DNA from: Mycolicibacterium sp. CBMA 247
GTDB lineage: Bacteria; Actinomycetota; Actinomycetes; Mycobacteriales; Mycobacteriaceae
Reading direction: 5' to 3'
Length of the DNA: 64,000 nt
NCBI RefSeq assembly: GCF_009729095.1
Contig: NZ_VTGX01000003.1
Coordinates: 62,001-126,000, forward strand
Below, piece by piece: positions 52,901-59,583 of this stretch. The notes below the pieces were generated by a model. It did not search any database. It saw only the letters and a program-made list of their open reading frames with translations, and was not told the DNA's origin. The stretch's first letter is position 1. Each line of letters begins with the position of its first letter. A program made the translations under genes and the position numbers.

Positions 52901-53277
52901 CGGTCAAGCGGCTGGCTGACCTCGGATTCCGGGTGCTGGCCACCGAAGGCACCGCAGAGATGCTGCGCCGCAACGGTATTCCGTGCGGGGAGGTGCGCAA
53001 GCACTCCGAGGAGCCTAGCGAGTCCGATACTCGTGCTTCTGCCGTGGACGCCATCCGCGCCGGCGAGGTGGACATGGTGATCAACACGCCGTACGGCAAT
53101 TCTGGGCCGCGCGTCGACGGTTACGAGATCCGTTCGGCCGCAGTGTCGATGAACATCCCGTGCGTGACGACGGTGCAGGGCGCCTCGGCCGCGGTGCAGG
53201 GTATCGAGGCCGGTATCCGCGGCGACATCGGCGTGATGTCGTTGCAGGAACTGCACAGCGAGCTGGAATCGCGCTAG
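49924..53277 (+). CDS. carB: Carbamoyl-phosphate synthase large subunit
   Basis: A complete 1117-residue large subunit with two ATP-grasp halves. Each begins with the same element: [19 protein letters not shown] near residue 10 and [17 protein letters not shown] near residue 575. Each has its own RPSFTMGG / RPSYVLGG loop and [18 protein letters not shown] / [17 protein letters not shown] block. The C-terminal ~150 residues ([22 protein letters not shown] and on) form the allosteric methylglyoxal-synthase-like domain that binds UMP/IMP in the E. coli enzyme. ATG 49924 follows a GGAGAAG site after the palindrome. pyrF begins 3 bases after the stop. Confidence 0.98.
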   Translation: [1117 protein letters not shown]

Positions 53278-53279
53278 CG

Positions 53280-54107
53280 ATGGGCGCGTTCGGGCAACGG
53301 TTGGCCGATGCGGTGTCGGAGCGGGGGCCGCTGTGCCCCGGCATCGACCCCCATCCTGAACTGCTGCGGGCATGGGGTCTTTCCGCCGACGCCGACGGTC
53401 TGGCCGCGTTCTGCGACATCTGCGTGACGGCGTTCGCCGGATTCGCGATGGTCAAGCCGCAGGTGGCGTTCTTCGAGGCCTACGGCTCGGCCGGTTTCGC
53501 CGTGCTGGAACGCACGATGGCCGCGCTGCGCGAGGCCGGCGTGCTGGTGCTGGCCGACGCCAAACGTGGGGACATCGGCTCGACGATGGCTGCCTATGCC
53601 GCGGCGTGGGCCGGTGACTCACCGTTGGCGGCCGACGCTGTGACCGCGTCGCCGTATCTGGGCTTCGGATCGCTGCAGCCCTTGCTCGATACCGCGGCGG
53701 CCAACGGCCGTGGGGTGTTCGTCCTGGCCGCCACCTCGAACCCGGAGGGGCCGAGCGTGCAGCGCGCGATGGCCGGATCACGCACCGTGGCCCAGTCCAT
53801 CGTCGACGATGTGGCCGCAGTGAATCGAGCCGCCGTGAACCGGACAGGGGGTCAGTCCACCGGCTCGGTCGGCGTGGTCGTGGGGGCGACGGTGACCGAA
53901 CTGCCCGATCTCAGCGCCCTGGGCGGCCCGGTGCTGGTCCCCGGGGTGGGAGCTCAGGGCGGGCGTGCCGACGCGCTGGCTGGGTTCGGTGGGGCCAGAT
54001 TGGTGCTGCCCACGGTGTCGCGTGAAGTCCTTCGGGCGGGCCCGGCCGTGGCCGATCTGCGAGCCGCCGCCGAACGCCTGCGCGACGAGGTCGCCTACCT
54101 CGCCTGA
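53280..54107 (+). CDS. pyrF: Orotidine 5'-phosphate decarboxylase (type 2)
   Basis: A 275-residue OMP decarboxylase of the longer mycobacterial type, making UMP. The catalytic motif is VLVLADAKRGDIGSTMAAYA (near residue 90), with the Asp-Lys-Asp arrangement. The N-terminal phosphate-side region LCPGIDPHPELL and C-terminal PGVGAQGG are as expected. ATG 53280 lies 2 bases after the carB stop, so it closes the operon with coupled translation. A 15-bp terminator follows 48 bases downstream. pyrD and pyrE are absent from this cluster, as in M. tuberculosis. Confidence 0.96.
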   Translation: MGAFGQRLADAVSERGPLCPGIDPHPELLRAWGLSADADGLAAFCDICVTAFAGFAMVKPQVAFFEAYGSAGFAVLERTMAALREAGVLVLADAKRGDIGSTMAAYAAAWAGDSPLAADAVTASPYLGFGSLQPLLDTAAANGRGVFVLAATSNPEGPSVQRAMAGSRTVAQSIVDDVAAVNRAAVNRTGGQSTGSVGVVVGATVTELPDLSALGGPVLVPGVGAQGGRADALAGFGGARLVLPTVSREVLRAGPAVADLRAAAERLRDEVAYLA

Positions 54108-54155
54108 CGGCAGCTGGGGCCTGTCGGGTGGGCCGCAAGTCAAGGTGGAAACGAA

Positions 54156-54190
54156 AAAGGGCGGACCGCCGTGGTGGCGGTCCGCCCTTT
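54156..54190 (+). terminator. Terminator of the pyr operon
   Basis: A perfect 15-bp stem, AAAGGGCGGACCGCC (54156-54170) with GGCGGTCCGCCCTTT (54176-54190), encloses the loop GTGGT. It is symmetric and could act in both directions; the nearest minus-strand gene ends 147 bases further on. Confidence 0.88.
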
Positions 54191-54336
54191 CGTGATGTTC
54201 CTGCGCCGATTTCCACACCTGGGTAGTGATCGCCGCGCTATCGCGCCCAGGCGTAGAAAGCGGTGAATCGGTCGAGAAGTGGCTGAGCGCAATCAGTTTG
54301 GGCAATGTGCTGCTAGCTGCGCTGCGGCGCAGAATG

Positions 54337-54870
54337 TCACAGCGGGATCCAGATTCCGAAGAACCAGAAACCCCATGCGTTGTAGCCCGGATCGAAGACG
54401 GGTGTCACCCAGCTGCCGTTGTAGTTGAACGGCTGGTGGTCGAACCGACCCTGGTCCATGCCGCGCCAGGCCATGTCTGGGGGCGGCGGGCCCCAGCGCC
54501 CGCCGTGGTCGTCAGGTCCGCCGGGCCCACGGTCACCTGGCCATCCCGGTCCGCCGGGCCCACGGTCACCTGGCCATCCCGGTCCGCCGGGCCCGCCCGG
54601 CCCACGATCTCCCTGCCATCCCGGGCCTCCGGGTCCTCCTGGGTCGCGGTTGTCGGGACCGCCCGGTCCTCCTGGGCCGCGGTCGCCAGGTCCACCGGGG
54701 CCTCCGGGACCGTGGTCGCCAGGTCCACCGGGCCCGCCAGGCCCCTGGCAGCTACCCATGGGGCACGGCGGCCCAGGTTGCGCGCTGGCGAGCCCGATAC
54801 CTGCGGTCAAAGTGGCCGCACCGACAGCGGCGACCATCACAGACATGCTGGTCAGACGCTTGAAATTCAT
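54337..54870 (-). CDS. Secreted Gly/Pro-rich repeat protein
   Basis: A 177-residue exported protein. Residues 1-35 are a Sec signal peptide (basic MNFKRL start, hydrophobic VMVAAVGAATLTAGIGLA, cleavage at ASA-Q). The middle, about 36-130, is a low-complexity series of Gly-Pro units of the type GPGGPGGPGDRG and GWPGDRGPGGP, reminiscent of collagen-like sequence but with imperfect Gly-X-Y phase. The C-terminal ~45 residues are aromatic (FNYNGSWVTPVFDPGYNAWGFWFFGIWIPL), similar to the ends of other small mycobacterial exported proteins. ATG 54870 has AAGGGA about 6 bases upstream. A cysteine pair (PPCPMGSC) follows the signal. Function unknown; it probably acts in the cell envelope. Confidence 0.85.
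   Translation of the reverse strand: MNFKRLTSMSVMVAAVGAATLTAGIGLASAQPGPPCPMGSCQGPGGPGGPGDHGPGGPGGPGDRGPGGPGGPDNRDPGGPGGPGWQGDRGPGGPGGPGWPGDRGPGGPGWPGDRGPGGPDDHGGRWGPPPPDMAWRGMDQGRFDHQPFNYNGSWVTPVFDPGYNAWGFWFFGIWIPL
54515..54580. repeat. Tandem 33-bp repeat inside the Gly/Pro-rich gene
   Basis: Two identical 33-base copies (54515-54547 and 54548-54580) stand head to tail, each coding 11 residues of the GWPGDRGPGGP type. A third, altered copy follows. Such repeats change copy number easily. Confidence 0.85.
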
Positions 54871-55391
54871 GTTAGTTCCCTTCAAGAGGGGTCAATGTCA
54901 CTGAGCGATCCCCGACGACAGCAGGCTATGAAGGTCGTCTGTGTGCGGGCTATGAGAGCCGTGTGTTTGCCTTAGGCACCTGCCCAGTGGCCCGTTACGC
55001 AGGACAAACAACCAGAAATTCGTACATATCTGCACGAGCGTCAGTTATTGGCCTATTTCGGGGCCCTGGCCCGATGAGTCGAGCGTGCGATGCGTAGCAC
55101 CGGAGCCTCAATTGATGTGTGCGTCACTGCCCCGACACGCCCGACACGCCGTGACCAGCGAAAAGTTTTTCGAGTCGGCGCGAAGGCCGGCAATTTCCGT
55201 TCCGGTCGCCGACGTTTGGGTGCGCTGTGCGGTGTCTAAGTCGGCGCGAAATGCATTGACATGCAGTGATATCCGCCGTGGCAGGGCTGATCCGGCCCGC
55301 GCGGGCCGATTTTTGGCTGCCGGGGAGTCTGCCGCCGGAGTGCACTACACGCTGGGCTTTTAGCGCCGTAACCAGGGGGTGGGGTTAGCGT
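54871..55391. other. Long intergenic region before mihF
   Basis: About 520 bases between the secreted-protein gene and the mihF promoter hold no convincing gene; short frames lack ribosome sites and family features. Noted items are a 14-bp near-palindrome CGAAAAGTTTTTCG (55159-55172) and two copies of GTCGGCGCGAA (near 55174 and 55232). In M. tuberculosis PE/PPE genes occupy this place. Confidence 0.5.
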
Positions 55392-55414
55392 TTGTCAGCC
55401 TGCGTGGGTACGGT
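55392..55414 (+). promoter_or_regulatory. Candidate RecA-independent DNA-damage (PafBC-type) promoter of mihF
   Basis: TTGTCAGCC (55392-55400), 8 bases, then TACGGT (55409-55414) resembles the mycobacterial RecA_NDp consensus TTGTCRGTG-N8-TANNNT, with 7 of 9 bases in the first box, exact spacing and a fitting -10. A second possible promoter, TTGCAC/TAAGTG, lies at 55432-55458. mihF starts at 55496. Confidence 0.4.
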
Positions 55415-55495
55415 CGTCGTCGCTGGCTGGTTTGCACTCCAGCCGTACAAATTAAGTGATGGCCGATGAAGAATCGCTAGGAGACGGAGGAACCC

Positions 55496-55810
55496 GTGGC
55501 CCTTCCCCAGTTGACCGACGAACAGCGCGCGGCAGCGTTGGAGAAGGCTGCCGCCGCACGTCGAGCGCGAGCCGAGCTCAAGGATCGACTCAAGCGCGGC
55601 GGCACCAACCTCAAGCAGGTGCTCACCGACGCCGAGACCGATGAGGTCTTGGGCAAGATGAAGGTCTCCGCGCTGCTGGAGGCCCTGCCCAAGGTCGGCA
55701 AGGTCAAGGCGCAGGAGATCATGACCGAGCTGGAGATCGCCCCGACGCGCCGTCTGCGCGGCCTCGGTGATCGTCAGCGCAAGGCCCTCCTGGAGAAGTT
55801 CGACCAGTAG
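55496..55810 (+). CDS. mihF: Mycobacterial integration host factor
   Basis: A 104-residue mIHF, an essential nucleoid protein of mycobacteria that binds DNA and assists phage L5 integration. Unrelated to E. coli IHF, it has a long N-terminal helix (LTDEQRAAALEKAAAARRARAELKDRL) and an S13-like helix-two-turn-helix DNA-binding part (ALLEALPKVGKVKAQEIMTELEIAPTRRLRGLG). GTG 55496 has GGAGG 5 bases upstream, which sets the short form of the protein; longer annotated forms elsewhere are probably start errors. It heads the mihF-gmk-rpoZ-coaBC run. Regulation by the candidate damage promoter is unproven. Confidence 0.96.
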   Translation: MALPQLTDEQRAAALEKAAAARRARAELKDRLKRGGTNLKQVLTDAETDEVLGKMKVSALLEALPKVGKVKAQEIMTELEIAPTRRLRGLGDRQRKALLEKFDQ

Positions 55811-55821
55811 AGACGCCCGCA

Positions 55822-56415
55822 TTGTGCGCAGGTAGAGGGGCTGGACAACACACCGCGACGGCTCCGGTCGTCGTGTTGTCCGGTCCCTCCGCCGTCGGGA
55901 AGTCCACCGTGGTCCGTTGTCTGCGGGAGCGGCTTCCCGACCTGTATTTCTCTGTCTCGGTCACGACCAGGGCGCCGCGGCCGGGAGAGGTCGACGGTGT
56001 CGACTACACATTCGTGTCCGCTGAGCAGTTCCAGAAGCTGATCGATGACGGTGAGCTGCTCGAATGGGCCGAGATCCACAGCGGATTGCACCGCTCGGGG
56101 ACTCCGGCCCGGCCTGTTCGGGACGCCACCCGGGCCGGGCGCCCGGTACTGATCGAGGTTGATCTGGCCGGGGCGCGGGCCGTCAAGCAGGCCATGCCCG
56201 AGGTGGTGTCGGTGTTCCTGGCGCCGCCGAGCTGGGACGAACTGGTCAGCCGGTTGTCCGGCCGGGGCACCGAGACGCCCGAGGTGATGGCCAGGCGACT
56301 AGAGACAGCGCGGGCCGAAATGGCCGCCAAGTCCGACTTTGACCAGGTCGTGGTGAACCGCCAGTTGGATTCCGCATGTGCTGAATTGGTATCCTTGCTG
56401 GTGGACAGTCGATGA
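55822..56415 (+). CDS. gmk: Guanylate kinase
   Basis: A 197-residue guanylate kinase (ATP + GMP to ADP + GDP). Walker A is LSGPSAVGKSTVVRCL (about residues 18-33), followed by SVTTRAPRPGEVDGVDY (GMP-binding Arg/Tyr region) and WAEIHSGLHRSGTPARPV, where mycobacterial enzymes have H-R-S-G-T in place of the usual Tyr-Tyr-G-T. The lid FLAPPSWDELVSRLSGRGTE and the final LDSACAELVSLL are normal. The start is likely TTG 55822; the first ~14 residues are not conserved. It follows mihF by 11 bases. Confidence 0.95.
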   Translation: MCAGRGAGQHTATAPVVVLSGPSAVGKSTVVRCLRERLPDLYFSVSVTTRAPRPGEVDGVDYTFVSAEQFQKLIDDGELLEWAEIHSGLHRSGTPARPVRDATRAGRPVLIEVDLAGARAVKQAMPEVVSVFLAPPSWDELVSRLSGRGTETPEVMARRLETARAEMAAKSDFDQVVVNRQLDSACAELVSLLVDSR

Positions 56416-56509
56416 CTCATCGTGGCGGGACCGACGCGATCGGATCCGCGAGCCACCAGCACGCTGTTCGCAAGACACATTTTCGCCATAACCGCCAGGA
56501 GACTTTTTA

Positions 56510-56830
56510 GTGAGCACCCCGCACGCCGATGCGCAGCTGGCCGCTGCGGACGACATCGATTCGTCCGCCGCCAGTGCCTACGACACGCCGCTGGGCATCA
56601 CCAACCCGCCCATTGACGAGCTGTTGGACCGCGCGTCGAGCAAGTACGCGCTGGTGATCTACGCCGCCAAGCGGGCGCGTCAGATCAACGATTACTACAA
56701 CCAGCTGGGCGACGGCATTCTTGAGTACGTCGGCCCCCTGGTCGAGCCTGGTCTGCAGGAGAAGCCGCTTTCGATCGCGATGCGGGAGATCCACGAGGAC
56801 CTGCTCGAGCACACCGAGGGCGGCGAGTAG
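56510..56830 (+). CDS. rpoZ: RNA polymerase omega subunit
   Basis: A 106-residue omega subunit that helps fold and assemble RNA polymerase. The omega signature lies in NPPIDELLDRASSKYALVIYAAKRARQINDYYNQLG, and the C-terminal part is LSIAMREIHEDLLEH. A non-conserved acidic arm (residues 1-25) precedes it, as in other mycobacteria. GTG 56510, with AGGAG upstream. coaBC begins 18 bases after the stop. Confidence 0.96.
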   Translation: MSTPHADAQLAAADDIDSSAASAYDTPLGITNPPIDELLDRASSKYALVIYAAKRARQINDYYNQLGDGILEYVGPLVEPGLQEKPLSIAMREIHEDLLEHTEGGE

Positions 56831-56848
56831 CCAGGCCAGGGCCGGCAC

Positions 56849-58093
56849 GTGAGCGCGCGCAAGCGAATCGTCGTCGGTGTGGCAGGCGGCATTGCCGCCT
56901 ACAAGGCGTGCACTCTGGTCCGCCAGCTCACCGAGGCGGGCCACTCCGTGCGGGTACTTCCCACTGAGTCTGCGCTGCGCTTCGTCGGCGCCGCCACGTT
57001 CGAGGCCCTGTCGGGCAATCCGGTACACACTGGCGTCTTCACCGACGTCCATGAGGTGCCGCATGTCCGTATCGGGCAGGACGCCGATCTGGTTGTCGTC
57101 GCACCCGCCACCGCCGACCTGCTGGCGCGTGCCGTGGCGGGCCGGGCCGACGATCTGCTGACGGCCACGCTGCTTACGGCGCGATGTCCAGTGCTGTTCG
57201 CCCCGGCGATGCACACCGAGATGTGGTTCCACCCGGCCACCGTCGACAACGTGGCCACATTGCGCCGTCGGGGTGCGGTGGTGCTGGAACCCGCATCGGG
57301 CCGGCTCACCGGAGCCGACAGCGGTGCGGGGCGGCTGCCCGAGGCCGAAGAGATCACCACTTTCGCGCAGCTGCTGCTGGAGCGGGGTGACGCCCTGCCC
57401 TACGACCTGTCCGGGATCAAGGCCCTGGTGACTGCGGGCGGCACTCGTGAACCCCTCGACCCGGTGCGGTTCATCGGCAACCGGAGCTCCGGTAAGCAGG
57501 GATATGCCGTGGCCCGGGTGATGGCCCAGCGCGGCGCCGATGTGACGCTGATTGCCGGCAATACCGCCGGCCTGGTCGACCCGGCCGGTGTCGACGTCGT
57601 GCACATCGGGTCGGCCGCGCAGTTGCGCGATGCGGTGTCCAAGTACGCCCCCGAGTCCAATGTCCTGGTGATGGCCGCGGCCGTGGCCGACTTCCGGCCC
57701 GCCCATGTGGCCACCAGCAAGATCAAAAAGGGCGCCTCCGAGCCCAGTTCCATCGACCTCGTCCGCAACGACGACGTGCTCGCCGGCGCGGTGCGGGCCC
57801 GCACCGAGGGGCAATTGCCAAACATGCGGGCCATCGTCGGTTTCGCCGCCGAGACCGGCGACGCCAACGGCGACGTGTTGTTCCACGCCAGGGCCAAACT
57901 CCAGCGCAAGGGGTGTGACCTGCTGGTGGTGAACTCGGTGGGCGACAACCGCGCGTTCGAGGTCGACCACAACGACGGTTGGTTGCTGAGTGCCGACGGC
58001 GCCGAGGCCGCGCTCGAGCACGGTTCGAAGACTCTGATGGCCACCCGTATCGTGGATTCGATCGTGGCGTTTCTGGGCAAGCGCGACGGGTGA
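56849..58093 (+). CDS. coaBC: Bifunctional phosphopantothenoylcysteine decarboxylase / phosphopantothenate-cysteine ligase
   Basis: A 414-residue fusion that makes 4'-phosphopantetheine for CoA. The N-terminal CoaC half (residues 1-180) is an FMN decarboxylase: VGVAGGIAAYKACTLVRQL, ATADLLARAVAGRADDLL, and the catalytic-histidine-type PAMHTEMWFHPATVDNVA. The C-terminal CoaB half begins IKALVTAGGTREPLDPVRFIGNRSSGKQGYAVAR, with LVMAAAVADFRP and KIKKG, and uses CTP in bacteria of this type. GTG 56849 is close behind rpoZ. metK follows after 144 bases with its own promoter region. Confidence 0.96.
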   Translation: MSARKRIVVGVAGGIAAYKACTLVRQLTEAGHSVRVLPTESALRFVGAATFEALSGNPVHTGVFTDVHEVPHVRIGQDADLVVVAPATADLLARAVAGRADDLLTATLLTARCPVLFAPAMHTEMWFHPATVDNVATLRRRGAVVLEPASGRLTGADSGAGRLPEAEEITTFAQLLLERGDALPYDLSGIKALVTAGGTREPLDPVRFIGNRSSGKQGYAVARVMAQRGADVTLIAGNTAGLVDPAGVDVVHIGSAAQLRDAVSKYAPESNVLVMAAAVADFRPAHVATSKIKKGASEPSSIDLVRNDDVLAGAVRARTEGQLPNMRAIVGFAAETGDANGDVLFHARAKLQRKGCDLLVVNSVGDNRAFEVDHNDGWLLSADGAEAALEHGSKTLMATRIVDSIVAFLGKRDG

Positions 58094-58168
58094 TCCGGCG
58101 AACGCATCTCGGTGCGGATAAGGGTTGCGCATGGGCGTCCCACGCGCTTGGCTGCAACAGGACATAGA

Positions 58169-58174
58169 TATTAT
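58169..58174 (+). promoter_or_regulatory. Probable -10 box of metK
   Basis: TATTAT lies in an AT-rich patch unusual for this DNA, 64 bases before the metK GTG. TTGGCT (58148-58153) could be a -35, at a short 15-base spacing. No SAM-riboswitch fold was recognised in the leader. Confidence 0.5.
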
Positions 58175-58237
58175 TCGTCTAACTAAGTAGTTTTGAGACC
58201 GAACGCCTTTTCAAGTCGTCAAGGAAGGAAGCAGACC

Positions 58238-59437
58238 GTGAGCCAAGGTCGCCTGTTTACCAGTGAGTCGGTAACCGAAGGACACCCCGACAAGATCTGT
58301 GATGCGATCAGCGACTCGGTGCTCGACGCGCTGCTGGAGCAGGATCCCAAGTCGCGGGTCGCGGTGGAGACACTGGTCACCACCGGTCAGGTACATGTCG
58401 CAGGCGAGGTCACCACCTCCGCCTACGCCGACATCCCCAAGATCGTGCGTGACCGCATCCTGGAGATCGGCTACGACTCGTCCACCAAGGGTTTCGACGG
58501 CGCCTCCTGCGGCGTCAACATCGCCATCGGCTCGCAGTCCCCGGACATCGCCCAGGGCGTCGACACCGCGCACGAGGCCCGCGTCGAGGGCGCCGGCGAT
58601 CCGCTGGACGCCCAGGGCGCCGGCGACCAGGGGCTGATGTTCGGCTACGCGATCAGCGACACGCCCGAGCTCATGCCGCTGCCGATCGCGCTGGCACACC
58701 GGCTGGCCCGCCGACTGACCGAGGTACGCAAGAACGGTGTGCTCGACTACCTGCGCCCCGACGGCAAGACGCAGGTCACCATCCAGTACGACGGCAAGAC
58801 CCCGATCCGGCTGGACACCGTCGTGCTGTCCACCCAGCACGCCGACGGTATCGACCTCGACAACACGCTCACTCCGGACATCCGCGAGAAGGTCGTCAAC
58901 ACCGTGCTCGCGGATCTCGGCCACGAGACCCTCGACACCTCGGACTACCGTCTGCTGGTCAACCCCACCGGCAAGTTCGTCCTCGGTGGACCGATGGGTG
59001 ACGCCGGTCTGACCGGCCGCAAGATCATCGTCGACACCTACGGCGGCTGGGCCCGCCACGGCGGCGGCGCTTTCTCGGGCAAGGATCCGTCAAAGGTGGA
59101 CCGGTCGGCCGCGTACGCGATGCGCTGGGTGGCCAAGAACGTGGTCGCCGCCGGGCTGGCCGAGCGGGTCGAGGTGCAGGTGGCCTACGCGATCGGCAAG
59201 GCCGCCCCGGTCGGTCTGTTCGTCGAGACTTTCGGCACCGAGACCGTCGACCCGGCGCGCATCGAGAAGGCCATCAGCAGCGTGTTCGATCTGCGCCCCG
59301 GCGCGATCATCCGCGACCTGGATCTGCTGCGGCCGATCTACGCCCAGACCGCGGCCTACGGCCACTTCGGGCGCACCGACATCGAGCTGCCCTGGGAGCA
59401 GCTCAACAAGGTCGAAGACCTGAAGGCCTCGGTCTAG
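58238..59437 (+). CDS. metK: S-adenosylmethionine synthase
   Basis: A 399-residue methionine adenosyltransferase, making SAM from methionine and ATP. The methionine/ATP motif FTSESVTEGHPDKICDAISDS opens the protein. Also seen are DQGLMFGYA (ATP), GGPMGDAGLTGRKIIVDTYGG, and GGGAFSGKDPSKVDRSAAYAMR (P-loop-like GGGAFSGKD). The GTG at 58238 follows AAGGAAGG and starts SQGRLFTSESV, as in known relatives. The gene has its own AT-rich promoter region and is closed by a 16-bp terminator. Fully conserved, no oddities. Confidence 0.97.
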   Translation: MSQGRLFTSESVTEGHPDKICDAISDSVLDALLEQDPKSRVAVETLVTTGQVHVAGEVTTSAYADIPKIVRDRILEIGYDSSTKGFDGASCGVNIAIGSQSPDIAQGVDTAHEARVEGAGDPLDAQGAGDQGLMFGYAISDTPELMPLPIALAHRLARRLTEVRKNGVLDYLRPDGKTQVTIQYDGKTPIRLDTVVLSTQHADGIDLDNTLTPDIREKVVNTVLADLGHETLDTSDYRLLVNPTGKFVLGGPMGDAGLTGRKIIVDTYGGWARHGGGAFSGKDPSKVDRSAAYAMRWVAKNVVAAGLAERVEVQVAYAIGKAAPVGLFVETFGTETVDPARIEKAISSVFDLRPGAIIRDLDLLRPIYAQTAAYGHFGRTDIELPWEQLNKVEDLKASV

Positions 59438-59450
59438 TTCGTGTGATGTG

Positions 59451-59490
59451 GCAACAGCCCCCGATCGCTGATCGGGGGCTGTTGCATTTT
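59451..59490 (+). terminator. Intrinsic terminator of metK
   Basis: A perfect 16-bp stem, GCAACAGCCCCCGATC (59451-59466) with GATCGGGGGCTGTTGC (59470-59485), has a 3-base loop and is followed by ATTTTC. It is the strongest rho-independent terminator in the window. Confidence 0.93.
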
Positions 59491-59508
59491 CTGGGCTGCG
59501 ACTGCCGT

Positions 59509-59563
59509 GAGATCAACGCAGTGGTCGTGATTCTTCACACGGAGCGACCATGGCGTTGATCTC
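59509..59563. repeat. Long palindromic element between metK and the next gene
   Basis: Left arm 59509-59527 (GAGATCAACGC, then AG, then TGGTCG) pairs with right arm 59545-59563 (CGACCA, TG, GCGTTGATCTC), 17 of 19 positions being Watson-Crick and one more a G-T wobble, around a 17-base loop. It lies between the metK terminator and the 3' end of a convergent gene. It has the look of a dispersed palindromic repeat or small non-autonomous element. Confidence 0.8.
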
Positions 59564-59583
59564 GGCGGGTACGGGCGGGGCGC

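Noticed and set aside
54226..54975. Plus-strand frame across the Gly/Pro repeat region
   Set aside because: Complement of the repetitive minus-strand gene, which alone has a signal peptide and ribosome site.
55085..55363. 92-codon plus-strand frame in the gap before mihF
   Set aside because: Cys/Arg-rich composition, no ribosome site and no recognisable domain; more likely non-coding.
58094..58237. SAM riboswitch before metK
   Set aside because: No SAM-I, SAM-II or SAM-IV type helices could be recognised in the 144-base leader; only an AT-rich promoter-like patch is seen.
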